In this document: positions 1 through 11,210 of the stretch, in pieces | Numbering within the stretch: position 1 is the stretch's first letter | Layout of the letters: each line of letters starts with the position of its first letter | Assembly: GCA_009599575.1 (NCBI GenBank) | Contig: VWND01000084.1 | Coordinates: forward strand, 1 to 64,000 | DNA from: Blumeriella jaapii | Lineage: Eukaryota > Ascomycota > Leotiomycetes > Helotiales > Drepanopezizaceae | Length of the DNA: 64,000 nt | Direction: 5' to 3' | Notes under the pieces: model-generated | What the model saw: only the letters and a program-made list of their open reading frames with translations | Told to the model about the DNA's origin: nothing | Databases searched by the model: none | Program-made: the position numbers and the translations under genes

Positions 1-677
1 GTTTGAACCCCCCCCCCCACAATCTTCTCAACCACGTGGTCGTACAAAGATATGTAGGTATATAGGTAGGTATATATATACCGTACCGTATATACTACAT
101 AATAATTACAGTATAGTACAGAACGTACACACATATATACATATAAATATATATGGGTACAGAGAGAAGCGCGGGGGGTTGAAAAGAAGCACGGAGAAGG
201 AAGCGAGGTAAATAAGAGCTTGAACTAGCATGGGCATGCTCATACGGACATGAATGAAGCAACTTGAGAAACAATCCGTGACGATAAGCACGGAGCTGAG
301 CTGGCACGGTGCAGTACGTACAGTCGGGGCAGGGGCAGACGGAAATGCATCTACAGTGCAGTAGGTACTATCGCAGAGACGTTCATCAGAAATGTCGTGT
401 GAGCTTTGGTCTGCATCGTCTCGTGCCGTATCAGATCGTATTAAATAGTATTGTATTCGTTGATATAGGCGATCCCTCAAATCGACACCACCATCCTGCG
501 TTCCTCGCGCAGATTATCTGTCTATCTACCTCCACCTCTCCTTTAAATATTCATATTCCTGATCATATCGCGAACCCAGTACCACACCAAGAAAATCTAC
601 ATGCAACGACCATCCTTGCCCAGGCGCCGTGCAACGAACGACAGAAACAACCAACATCGCTCACCAACACATCACAT
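1..677. other. Intergenic, low-complexity 5' end of window
   Basis: No gene is supported here. A run of C occurs near position 9-18, and a TA/TAGGTA-rich stretch lies at about 50-160. Short ORFs on both strands lack domain-like composition. The 3' side abuts the end of the minus-strand GH16 gene and presumably contains its 3' UTR. Confidence 0.6.
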
Positions 678-2149
678 CTACTTACAGGCGCCCTGCTGCC
701 ATATCTGCACCTTGCTGATCTCCATCTGGCCCGCGCCCTTCTTCTGCCACGTCGGTAGCCAGTCCTCGCGCTGGCTCCAGAAGTCCCGGGCCGCCGTCGG
801 GCTGGAGTCGATCCACGGCTTGCCGCTCTTGCCGTCCTCGAACCAGCCGTTGGTGCCGCCCACGGCCACGTTCAGGATCAGGTAGAATTCCTGGTCGAAG
901 GGCGTCTGGTCGCGGCCCGTTTTGGACCAGGCGTCGACGAGCCGCGTGCCGTTGGAATCCGACAGCGGGAACTTGCCGCGCTGCCAGAGAGGGCGATTGA
1001 AGTTGGTGTAGAGGACCTGCAGGAGACGCGTGTTCACGTAGGTGAAGAGGTATTTCGGACCACTCGAGGCCGAACGTGTGCTCCGTTGCGGCGTACGTCG
1101 TGTGGAGAGCGCTGCGCTTGACGTTGGTGCGCCACCAGGCGTCGTTCGCGTGGTCGGGACCCCAGTGCAGAGCGGAGGAGACGATGTTGTTCCCGCCTTG
1201 TTTGTAGGTGTGGTTGTTACCGCGGGACTCGACAATGTCGATCTCGCCGGACAAGGGCCACGGTCCGTAGGTGTTGCTCACGGGCAGCATCCAGATGGCG
1301 GGCCAGAGCCAGTCGCCCACGGGCAGCTTGGCCGTCACTTCGACGCGGCCGTACGTGATCTTCGCACCCTTCTTGGTGTTGATGCGGCCAGTGCGGACCG
1401 GAGGGACGATGACTCCCGTGGTGAGGTTGGTCACGGCGGCGCACGCCTTGAGCTTGGACTCGAGGGTGCCATTGGGGTCATCGTACGTGCAGGTGCCGTC
1501 GGCCGTGAGGTTGACGACGCTATTCTGCTCGATGAGGGCCTCGTCCTGGAGGGTGGGCTTGATGATGAGCTTGCCGTTCTCGATGTAGACATTCTTGCCA
1601 TCGGTGGTGCTCTGTCCGAATTCCCCATTTCTGGGGCCGTTAGCGAATGCGTTCCCAGACCGACGCGGAGACTTACCCGAATCCACCCACCTCGGCCTCC
1701 ATGGTCCAGATGTCGGTGTTCAAGGTTCCACCGGAGAAGTCGTCACTCAGGACCGAGCAGTACTGATGCTGCACGACGGAAGAGAGGCCGTCGTAGATCA
1801 GAAAGCCCGCGATGCCGCATCCCACCAGCAAGCCGATCAAGGGGATGATGGTGACCCATTTCTCCTTGGGGTCCTTCTTATCCAGCCATGGCTTTTCGAC
1901 CTCGCCCTTCCGCACCCGTCGCGAATGGAAGTACCGGGAGGACGGTCCTCGGGTACCGGAGGATGCTGGTCTCGAGGTGAAGGGCGAGGCAAAGGAATCT
2001 GCTCGCGGCGCCGGGGAGATCTCGTCGCCAAAGGGGTTGGTGTTCCTGCTCTCTGGCGTGCCTGGACGCATCGGCGTCGTCGCGGCCGACGCAGCCGACG
2101 CAGCCGAGTGGGCATTCCCTCCTCGATACCTGGCGTCGCTGCTCTCCAT
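678..2149 (-). CDS. Type II membrane GH16 beta-1,3-glucanase-like protein, frameshifted
   Basis: Family 16 glycoside hydrolases of this type cleave or remodel beta-1,3/1,4-glucans; a membrane-anchored fungal member would act at the cell wall or secretory pathway. The ATG at 2149 starts a Ser/Pro-rich cytosolic tail (about 1-97), one membrane segment (about 98-120) and a lumenal GH16 domain. The catalytic signature E-I-D-I-V-E is at about residues 287-292. A 46-nt intron (1631-1676, GTAAGT...CAG) joins GGFG to NGEFGQ. The reading frame breaks near 1059: the sequence up to LEW and the following PKYLFTYVN lie in different frames, and the summed exons are one base over a multiple of three. The C-terminus (ending QQGACK) is conserved-looking in the second frame. 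About 474 aa if the frame is restored. Either a sequence error or a recent pseudogene. Confidence 0.8.
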
Positions 2150-2489
2150 TGTGTGCTCCTGGAGGAAGGGAGGAAGGGAGGAAGGAAGGAAGAAAGAAAG
2201 AAAGAAAGGGAAAATGAAAGAGAGAAGCCGGGCGGCGCGAGAAAGGGTGCGAGATATTAGGTGACGGGTTTGTATATAATGTGTGCGAGGGGCAGGTGGG
2301 GCAGTTGTCGTGAGCGGGCGAGCGAGCGAGCGAGCGAGCGTCGGGTAGGGATAAGAGGTTGTAAGCGGTTGTCTTCCCGCTGGAGAGGAAGAGAGAGAGG
2401 GGGGAGGGAGGGGGGAGGGAGGGGAAGAGGGGAAGAGGGGAAGAGGGAAGAGAGGCAGAGAGAAGAGAAGAAGATAGGAGAGAGGAAGA

Positions 2490-2551
2490 GGCCTGAGGCC
2501 TGAGGCTTGAGGCTTGATTGAGGCTTGATTGAGGCTTGAGGCTTGAGGCTC
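2490..2551. repeat. GGCTTGA / GGCTTGATT imperfect tandem repeat
   Basis: Units of GGCCTGA, GGCTTGA and GGCTTGATT follow each other about eight times upstream of the GH16 gene. This is seen directly and looks like replication-slippage DNA. Confidence 0.8.
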
Positions 2552-2867
2552 TCGGTGGATGACGCTCTTACTTCCTTAGCAGCTGAGACCGTCGTCGACT
2601 GCCCGAACGGTCGGCTCTTACTGTGAGTACTCGATCCAGACTAGTCCGGATTCAGCCGCCGATGGCACACCACCAGATAAGTAAATATGAGAGAAGTTCA
2701 AGGGCGGGCTGGCTGGCCGTTTGACGAAGAATTCGACGTGATTCCTCCCACGAGGTACAGAGGGGGCATACAAGACAGACTCCCGGCGCGCCATCTTCCC
2801 TGCCCCACATCCCGCGATGGGGGATCGAAACTGTACATACAGTAGTAGTACAGTGCTGTGCGGTGTT

Positions 2868-3045
2868 GTACTGCAAGACTGTGTATACTGTAATACTGTA
2901 ATACTGTATGCACTATTATACTGTAATACTGTATGCCCTGTCATACTGTATGCCCTGTAATACTGTACGTACTGTACTATAACACTATACATAATACTAT
3001 ACGTACTGCAATGCTGTGTGCAGTCTGTACAGTACTGTACCTACC
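2868..3045. repeat. TACTGTAA/TACTGTAC-rich tract
   Basis: Repeated TACTGTA cores (TACTGTAA, TACTGTAT, TACTGTAC) are spaced every 8-20 bases across about 180 nt. The same core recurs in many other intergenic regions of this window, including the 9-bp minisatellite near 32.7 kb. Confidence 0.75.
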
Positions 3046-3555
3046 TAAGCTCGGTAGATATTGACTTTGCCCACAACACCTTAACTTCCACCCACCGAGA
3101 AATGATCGTTGATCCACGTCAGATCAGCGCCGCGTCAGAAGCTTCTTGGGCTAAGCATTCTCTCCGGTTCGAATCGACGTCCGACCCGACGTCTCTTCCA
3201 GGCTCCCAGACTACGCACTGCGTGGGCCGCCATCTCTCGTATCCGATCATCATCTGCTTCCTATCTACGGAGCATCTGCACACTGGTGATTGGCAGCACG
3301 GCATGCTCTGCTCACCGCGTCTGCCGCAGCAAAACCATCGGCTTGTGTGAGCGCCTCTGCAGCGTTATCATCACCGGTCTCACCCCCGAAGGTCCCCGAC
3401 CCGATGCACGATGGCCTACGGGACACTACCGGCATGGCCGTTTTCTGAACCATTCCAAATCTCGGGATGCCCCTAACGCTCCCAGCGCTGCGGTGCTCGG
3501 TGTCGGTGGCTGCAGGCAATAGCACAGCGTGGCCACGTTGCGCCCGCCACCCGTG

Positions 3556-3584
3556 TCTTTTCTTTTCTTTTCTTTTCTTTTCTT
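3556..3584. repeat. (TCTTT)n microsatellite
   Basis: A pure pyrimidine pentamer repeat of about five to six units, seen directly. No associated gene. Confidence 0.85.
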
Positions 3585-5037
3585 TCTGCGTCGGGACTCC
3601 TTTTATTTCCATGATATCGTTATGATCCCCGCACTTATTGCTTCCGCACCTGCCGTTCTCCGTGCTTATCTACGGCACAGGTCCCACGATTCCAGCAAAC
3701 GGTCGCCTCAGCCTCAGCCTCAAACACAACACAACACCCAATCACATCTCTCTGGTCCCTGAATGCCTCTCCCGATTCAAACCAAACCTGTGCCTGACGC
3801 GCGCATCCGCTTCTGTCTCCTCGCTCCCTCTCGATCGCCACGAGACACGAGGCGTGTCGTGGCGTGCGAGGAGCCAGCCGTCGTCTACGACTGACATCTC
3901 CCTCTGTAAGCCTCTTATGAACCTGCACCAAATAACCGAGCCAAGAGGCCGCCAATACTCACAACACAACGCCTTTCGCTGTGATTCAAATATTCCACTT
4001 TGGCTCTTTTTCGTCCATACTTGAATTAAGCAAGACGTTTTACGTACCTTTGCGAGTGGTCGTGCGTCTCGGACGTTCAGGTTGCAATTCTCACTCATTC
4101 TGCGCCCGCGGCTTGCTTTCCGTTCGGGGTTTCGCTGGCGCTGTGTGGGGCTTAGAGACGGGGCCCAATGTCTCGTGGGCGCTGTGAAGCTGAGACGGTA
4201 TTCAGGCCAGATCAGCCGTACAACCCTTCCTTCGGTCGATAGTAACAAATAATGCCAGCAGCCAGCATTAGCAAAAGCTGCCACGGACTTGTCTTCTTTT
4301 CGAACCTTCCACAAGTACCGGTTTTCAAACAGGTATCACGTTGTTGTCATTTGATTCTCGATTATCGGCTATGTAGTACATACATGCATATCCATGCCTG
4401 TCGTTTGCAAACCCGCCTCGCCTGCCTATCCGCGTTTCCTTCTAAGCCTAGATATCCAGCACTCTCTCTCTCTTTCTGTGGGAAATCCCAGTTAGGGTCA
4501 CGTGCGGTCAGGTGATAGCAAGATCACGCGGCCCCTCACTAGCGTGCGTGCACCACCACCCCATATTTCCGCACTCGCAAAGCTAAGAGAATGGCATACA
4601 GATTTCAACCCATGATTTAAGACTAGTCTTTTCGCTGTATCACCAACTTGTGTGATACCGACTCTTTCTCTCTCTCTTTCTTTCTCCTTCTCGACACCTC
4701 AAGCCAGAAATCTTACGCCGTAATCAGACACCGAGATAAATGATCACAGGTGTAGGGATCTGCGAGGCAGCTTAGGTACGTAGCACCGAAGCCGGCTCAA
4801 GAATATCCTACTTTCAAAGCAAAGGTACAAGATTATAGCGAGATGGCATTTGCAGTGTTGCACGAAATTGTTAAATTCTCTTGAGAAATATCTACCTACG
4901 TTTGAGAAAGCTTTGGGCCTGATCAGCATATCGCTTCTACGGTAACGTGTCGGTACGTTGCGTTTGTAGGCAGGTTATAGGTACAACAAATTGCATCTAG
5001 GACAGAATTGCCGTATTTGTTTTATCTTTTTTTTTGT

Positions 5038-5140
5038 AAGCGTTTTCGTAAGCGTTTTTTGTAGGCGTTTTTAGCTTTGCTCAACTACGATCTTGCAAAC
5101 TTGCAGTTGTGCGATAGCACACAAGCGGAGAAAACGCTTA
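5038..5140. repeat. Short inverted repeat with 11-bp arms
   Basis: TAAGCGTTTTC at 5038-5048 is matched by GAAAACGCTTA at 5130-5140, and further AAGCGTTTT copies follow the left arm. The spacer is about 80 nt. It could be a degraded MITE-like element or chance in AT-rich DNA. Confidence 0.4.
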
Positions 5141-6244
5141 ACAGCAAGGCTTTGGTCTTTGGCGCTGAAGAAGTATACACAGTATGTACACATAGCCCAA
5201 GATAAGCCAAGTAACGTCATAAGTCCACATGCTCCGGTAGCGATTCAAGCGTCTTTTATCAAGGATTTTCAACCCTAGCTACCGGATGAAAGGAGCCGTG
5301 AGTTTGCCCATATGCCTGAAGAGAGGATCGTATCTCAACCAACCCCCATACCAGACTCCTATCTCGGTCCTTCTGTGGTTCCGTCTGGGTCGATCGTGTG
5401 ATGTACAGCAAGGCGAATCAGCAAGGAGCCTGTGTTTCTGCGAAGACGTACTTCTTCCGATTTGAAAATGCGCATACGGCATCGATAACTTAAAAAACAA
5501 TCCTGGTATTCTTTTCTTTGGACCTGTCAAAAGGCAGTTATCGTGTCTGCACCTTTCTTGGCTGCCAAGGTGTACTTACTCGAGCCAGCAGTGTCTATGT
5601 AGCCGCTTTTAAAAGTAAGCTAAAACTTAAACCTAGAGTTACGGATGCGATTCTTACGCGGTAATTACTGGTATTAGCGGTTTTCCACAATAGTTGATAA
5701 TCGATATGAAATCCATTTATTACTCTTGTACCACGCTTTTTGTGCTTTTTGTATAAATGCGTCTCAAGTGTCGTTGTATCAGGGACGTACTCGAGCTTAA
5801 GACGTGATCGGTACAGTCCTGCTTCTGTTAAAGCCGTGGTGTTCTCGGTTGAATATGAACCAGAAAAATGGGAAGACTGTTCTGTTATGTTATAAGCATT
5901 TTTCAAGATAATTTAACTCCAAGCATTTCAAAGAACCCCATAAAAAAGGGTTTCTCAAGAAACGCGTCTGAAAAGCAGCAAGGTCAACACGTCTCGATTC
6001 GGTAGGTACACGTCGGCAGTCAGGGGAGAGTGCAGATGTCTTTTGCACCCCAGGTTCGCGGCTACATCCGAACGACCCACCTTTGGGCAAGCTTTCGCGG
6101 AATCGTTTCGACATCCGGTCCTGCCAGAGGCTGTACCGCTTTGGAAGCTCGTCTATGCTCGTCGGGCTCGTTCAACCCATTGAGATGGAGAGCGAGCTTA
6201 AGCTCGTGTAGTATAAGTCGAGCATGCGAGTCATTGAAAAAACA

Positions 6245-6252
6245 TATATAAG
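6245..6252 (+). promoter_or_regulatory. Putative TATA box of the chloroperoxidase gene
   Basis: TATATAAG lies about 118 nt upstream of the ATG at 6370, a plausible distance for a fungal core promoter. No other regulatory motif is claimed. Confidence 0.45.
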
Positions 6253-6369
6253 TAGCTGTCCCATTCATACATCTGACCACCATCTCAATCGAAATCATAC
6301 AATCCAACAGTTGTTCTTGCCCGCTATCAAACTATTGGCGTTGACGATTGCCATTCACCTGCCTTCAAG

Positions 6370-7425
6370 ATGAAGTTCTCGATCTCTGTTACTATCTTGA
6401 CCATTACCTTGGCCGCCACGAATCCTACCACTCCCCCTCCTGGACACGAATGGATACCTGGTGGACCTGACGACTGTGAGTTCCTGAATCTACATATGCC
6501 TTGTCAGCAGTGTCTGACACGAGAACAAAGTCCGAGGCCCCTGCCCCATGATGAATACTCTCGCCAACCACGGATTTCTCCCCCGGAACGGCAAAAACCT
6601 TACTCGATTCAACGTCGTCCGCGCACTCCGCAATGGTCTTAACTTCGACGAATATGTGGCCAACCTCATGTGGGAGAAAGCGGTCTTTGTCAACCCAGAA
6701 CCCAATGCTACCTTCTTTACACTGTGAGAAACTTCCCTATCTGCAGCATGGAGATCATACTTCCCAGCATGAAGACTCGCTAATGTGAAGCCAGTGACCA
6801 GCTCAATCCTCATAATGTGTTGGAACACGACGCAAGTCTAAGGCTAGAACCCACCCACTCCCCCGAAGCCAAGATTGCCGCATCGTTAACACACACTGCA
6901 GTCGCTCTGATGCCTACTTCGGCAACCACCATGTCTTCAACCAGACCATCTTCGACACGATCAAACCCTACTGGACCGACCAAGTCCTTACCGCCGAGAT
7001 GCTCGCCAACAGCAAGGTCGCCCGCCAGTTCGCCTCCAAGGTCACGAACCCGGAGTACCGCTTCTCGTCCCGCACAGAAGCCTTCTCCCTGGGTGAGATC
7101 GCCGCTCCGATCCTCGTCTTGGGGGACATCGAGGCCGGGACTGCGAAGCGCGACCAGACCATCTACGTCATCGGTAAGCCAGCCTCTCTCGCAAATGCGT
7201 TTCCCGCGCGCGGGGCATTGACTCGACGTGCGGCCAGAAAACGAGAGACTTCCCTACGAGTTGGGCTTCACCAAGCAAGCCCGTCCCATCAACCTGGACC
7301 AGGTGAGGCGCACCTTTCGGCGGATCGCTGAGCACGCCAGCTTGATCACACCCTCGGACGAGAACACCGCCCCCCACAAGCGACACGTCTTTACGGATAG
7401 CCACTTTGGTCCTCTTGGTCTCTAA
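6370..7425 (+). CDS. Secreted haem-thiolate peroxidase (chloroperoxidase family, EHD type)
   Basis: Haem-thiolate peroxidase of the fungal chloroperoxidase/UPO family, which uses H2O2 to halogenate or oxygenate organic substrates. Five exons encode about 268 aa: introns 6476-6530, 6724-6794, 6843-6901 and 7174-7237. The product has an N-terminal signal peptide (about 1-17), the proximal haem-ligand motif RGPCPMMN with the Cys at about 40 followed by ANHG, and the acid-base motif E-H-D at about 110-112 within EHDASLSR. Intron 3 needs a GC donor (AAG|GCTAGA...GCAG): only this join gives SLSRSDAYFGN, and the exons then total exactly 807 nt. It is upstream of and co-oriented with the glutathionyl-hydroquinone reductase gene. 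The exact substrate cannot be told from sequence; chloroperoxidase versus peroxygenase activity is open. Confidence 0.88.
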
Positions 7426-8550
7426 ACCTCCTGAGAGAGAGAGGGATGCTGGTCTTCAAGCGAGCGGTCGCGTGCTTCTCTTCTCTGTTAGGGAATACGC
7501 CTATGATACGTGTCTTTATGCGGGGGGGTTTTTTTTTTTGCATGCCTTACATCGATTGCATCTCGGTGTCCATGTCAGACATCAGGAATAGGAGAGCGCG
7601 CGGGTTTTAGGACTTGCACGATGCGATGCGACGTCCTCTCGCGTGCTCGGCGAATGCTTGGACAACACCAAGAGCCAGGATTATCTCATCCGCCCATGCT
7701 TCCTCTCTTTACCGTTCGCACGATTCCAAACGGATGTTATTCAGCAAATGGATATGTTATTGCGATGTTAGTGGCTTCATACCTGTTGTATTCATCGTGA
7801 AGCGCCAAGCATCCATCGGCTGGAAACTGTTACTCGCTCAATGAATGATGGCCCGATCATAGACATGTGCGTCTAATCCTCTGCCTAAGTGGGGTTGATC
7901 TTGGCAATGATCCGTAGGCGCCGGGCATATCTCCAGTGCGAACATTTCCAGACTAGGTGTTTCCTTCATGTGGGTTGAGTCCGGATCGGGTGGGACGCAT
8001 TCTACTGAGTTTGAATGCTTGAATATCGCCTTACCCTACTTAACCTTGATGCGTCGGATTCAACCTTAATGTGCCAAACTCAGCTTTAATGTTTAAATTG
8101 CTCCGCGTACGGTTGTACATACCTATGTAAGCTTAAAGTATATCTCTCCCCAGGATGCCACCGTCGTCATGCCCGTGATTCCGAAGGCTGCTTTGGTGCT
8201 TCTTTCTTTGTCCTGCGGCGGACAACCCCTCCATGGTCAAACGTGACGCATTGGATAGCTGGCCTCTGAACAATCACCATTTCCTCTGTTTGAGGGTGTG
8301 ATCAGTTGCCAACACGAGAACTGTGGAGGATGAGCCAACTCTGGTGTCCGCTGTGTGACCACGGTGCGATCGAGACGCGAAGCAGCAGTCAGACAACGCG
8401 ACGAAGCATCTCAAGAACGATATCAAAAACCAAACTTGATCGCACCGAGAAACTCCATATCAAACGAGCAAGTGATACATACTGTACCAAAAGCTGCACG
8501 ACCAGGAACGATTCGCCCGTCCCCAATCCAAACCGCCCACCCACTCGCGC

Positions 8551-8577
8551 GCTGTGCTGTGCTGTGCTGTGCTGTGC
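8551..8577. repeat. (GCTGT)n microsatellite
   Basis: Five consecutive GCTGT units, seen directly, in intergenic sequence. Confidence 0.85.
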
Positions 8578-9130
8578 CCGCCCGGCGGCGGCGGAAATGG
8601 CTCGGCAGTCGTGATCAGCGAAGCCCGTGTCAACAACCCCGCGAGATCATGCGCGCAGAAAGCATACAAGCGAGCGAGCCCGTCACCAAGCGCTGATACA
8701 CGCATCGCAATCTGCATCATGGCATTCGAGAGTTGCCCATCTCGCACAGCAAAGCAAAGCGAGGAAAGAAGCTTTTGGCACAGAGCATGCACATCTTTTT
8801 CGGCGCCCGAAATCACCCTGGGCCTTCGAAGGACCGAGTAAGGGCCGAAGCGCCGAAGAGAGAGGCATGGTATGGTGTGGTGTGGTGTGGCAGGCTTCGT
8901 CGAGAAATGGAGCGTGAGCGTTCGACGTGTTGGGCGGGTTGCAAGTCGACACTATTGCAAATCTCAAGCGAACGAGATGACCGTCTCTGGGGGTGGTTGG
9001 TTGCAAGTGGTGGGATTGATTTGGGGTTGGATCAAGCTTGATGATGCTCGCTTTCTACCTTAGGTACCTAGGTACACACGCATCGTTGCCCGGGGACCAG
9101 AGGTTCGGCATGAACGAGAAAGAAGGAAAC

Positions 9131-9190
9131 TTCTTCGATTACAGTTTCTTCGGTTACAGTTTCTTCGAGTGCGGTTTCTTCGATTACCGC
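9131..9190 (+). repeat. Four-unit 15-bp tandem repeat
   Basis: Four consecutive 15-mers each start TTCTTCG and differ at the 3' half. In one + frame they read FFDYS, FFGYS, FFECG and FFDYR within a 74-codon ORF. No other evidence that the ORF is expressed. Confidence 0.7.
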
Positions 9191-9448
9191 CGGCTTGATT
9201 CACATGCAAGTGGCACCTCTGAATATGCAGAAGCTTTGTTTGTCCGTAGTTCTGATTCGTAATTGATCCGTAAATTGCTATTTAGCGTCGGCCCGAGTCA
9301 GGCAACGGCCATGGATGCGGTTTAAGTGGGGCTCTGTTCGATTCGCCGCAATCATCGTAACCCCGCGCGGCAACAACAGCTGCCCGCATCACCCGTGCAA
9401 ATCCGCGATCCAAAAATCGGATTTCACAGTGACAAAAGGCAGTTCCGC

Positions 9449-10544
9449 ATGGCGTCTGTGTCGACGTTCCAAGACGGGGCTTGGCACGGCCAGATTAGCG
9501 ACGCGGGCCAGTTTCCAGCAGAGAAAGGTCGATACCATTTGTACCTAGGTAGGTGGGTATTTTGGTTGGCGAAACACCACCATGGCTGAATGCTACAGGC
9601 TCATCATGCGGCAGGTCTGTTCTGCCCTTTTGCGCACCGTGTGAACCTTATCCGTCATCTGAAGGGTCTCACGGATATCATCGATGTCTCGATCGTGAAA
9701 CCTTATCCCAAAGGTGACGAGAAAGGCTGGCCAGGATGGCAGTTCCCGACCGCAGAAGATATTTACCAGGATGCCACGGCAGACCAGCTATTCGGAAGCA
9801 GGTACATGCACGAGATCTATTTCAGAGAAAAGGCGGATTACGAAGGGCGATACAGCGTGCCCGTGGTATGGGACAAGCAAACGAACCAGTTGGTCAACAA
9901 CGAGAGCCTCGAGATCTTGCGGAACTGGAACGACGGCTTTGATTCGATCCTTCCGGACGAGCACAGAAGCCGTGACTTCTATCCCGAGAGACTGCGGAAG
10001 GAAATCGACGAGATAGGACAGTGGATGCAAGCGGATCTGAACACCGGTGTGTACAAGGCAGGCAATGCGCCGGATCAAGAGACCTACGACAAGCATGTGG
10101 TGCCTGTGTTTAGAGCTTTGAATCGGCTGGAAGTGATCCTCAAGCAGGATGGCGGGCCTTATGTTCTAGGACCAGATTTGACGGAGCTTGATCTGCGACT
10201 CTACCCTACGCTCATACGCTTCGATGCGGTCTACGTGCAGCATTTCAAGTGCAATCTGGGCACCATACGGCACAACTACCCGCTTTTGAATGAGTGGATG
10301 AAGAACTTGTATTGGAATGTCCCTGGGTTCAGGGAGACAACGGACTTTCGCCATATCAAAGAAAACGTAGGCCTCCACTCTTTCCCTTTCTCCACATTGC
10401 TGATACTCGAGTCAGTACACCAAATCGCACTACAAGATCAATCCTCTTGCCATTACTCCTCTCGGGCCGATTCCGCACATCGAACGTGGCTTTGAAAAGG
10501 ACTGGAACCAGATCCCCGCTGGTGGGGTGGAATTGCCTGAATAG
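9449..10544 (+). CDS. Xi-class glutathione S-transferase / glutathionyl-hydroquinone reductase (ECM4-like)
   Basis: This family (yeast Ecm4/Gto, bacterial YqjG/PcpF) uses an active-site Cys to reduce glutathionyl-hydroquinones with glutathione in the cytosol. Three exons give 326 aa; introns are 9549-9614 and 10367-10415. The ATG at 9449 leads into WHGQISDAGQF and GRYHLYLG, typical of the N-terminus. The thioredoxin-fold active site FCPFAHR has the catalytic Cys at about 37, and the all-helical C-terminal domain includes DLTELDLRLYPTLIRFD. The C-terminus NPLAITPLGPIPHIERG is family-typical. All exon joins keep frame (981 nt). The neighbouring haloperoxidase and DUF3237 genes lie in the same orientation, so a role in quinone or halo-aromatic detoxification is plausible but inferred. 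Confidence 0.92.
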
Positions 10545-11210
10545 ATTCGATGGCTAGGAGGGAGTGCTTTCGTCTCCAAACGTTTGAAGTACATATCGAC
10601 ATGTGAAAATGCATTTCTCGGCATGAACCGACGGAAAGGAAAACATTCTTTTCGTGTGGTGCTGCCGTGCCAAAGCCCACAAATGTGAATCCACACCCCG
10701 AACTTTTGTACAATGCGATATGGCCAGATCCCTTGTTTGGCTGACTCGTGACCTGCCACATGAGTATGGCCGATGTTGCACAACATCTCGCCACCCCACT
10801 GCCACGACGTGGCGGAACAAATTGTAAGGCAGAGGGTGGAATCCGTCAAGGTTGATAGCGAGCCATGCACGAAGCCTATTTCAAAGGAAGTTGATCAATA
10901 TTTGCGGTATCTAGCGAGAAAGCGTGAGCAACACCAAAAGGGGAACCTAAATACGTAAATAACCAAAGTTTACCGTCAACCTTTCACAGGCTAAGACTCC
11001 GTAAATCTAAAGATCCGGCATTTACATCCGGGGCCAACCACAGGTCTCCACAAAGCCGCCGAACGAAATCCCGAAGCCAACCCGAAGTGCCCAGCGTCAA
11101 CGTCACGGAGTCGAACTTCTGACGAAAGTTTATAGCACGATGCAAAGATACTTCACGAACCAATCGAGATCCCACGCCTCGTCCATCGAAACACAGAGCA
11201 TCTCGTGAAC
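10545..11210. other. Intergenic spacer
   Basis: About 670 nt between the hydroquinone reductase and DUF3237 genes. I see no gene or notable repeat. Confidence 0.5.

Larger units (their letters stand above)
2150..6240. other. Long intergenic region with simple repeats and AT-rich patches
   Basis: No convincing gene in 4.1 kb. It holds the GA-rich upstream flank of the GH16 gene (2160-2480), GAGC and GGCTTGA repeats (2311-2340, 2490-2551), a TACTGTAA-rich tract (2868-3045) and a TCTTT repeat (3556-3584). From about 4600 to 6000 it becomes AT-richer, with a small inverted repeat (5038-5048 / 5130-5140). The longest ORFs (up to 190 codons) overlap in several frames and show no recognisable domain, so I do not call them. 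Confidence 0.55.
7426..9448. other. Intergenic region with short tandem repeats
   Basis: About 2 kb with no supported gene. It contains a GCTGT repeat (8551-8577) and a four-unit 15-mer repeat (9131-9190). ORFs around 8300-9060 overlap in all frames and lack domain-like composition. The last few hundred bases are presumably the promoter of the gene at 9449. Confidence 0.55.

Noticed and set aside
1042..1848. 268-codon + strand ORF
   Set aside because: Antisense shadow of the GH16 gene; no domain and mirrored composition.
3160..3185. Possible tRNA T-loop (GGTTCGAATC)
   Set aside because: No matching A box, acceptor stem or anticodon arm upstream; it does not fold as a tRNA.
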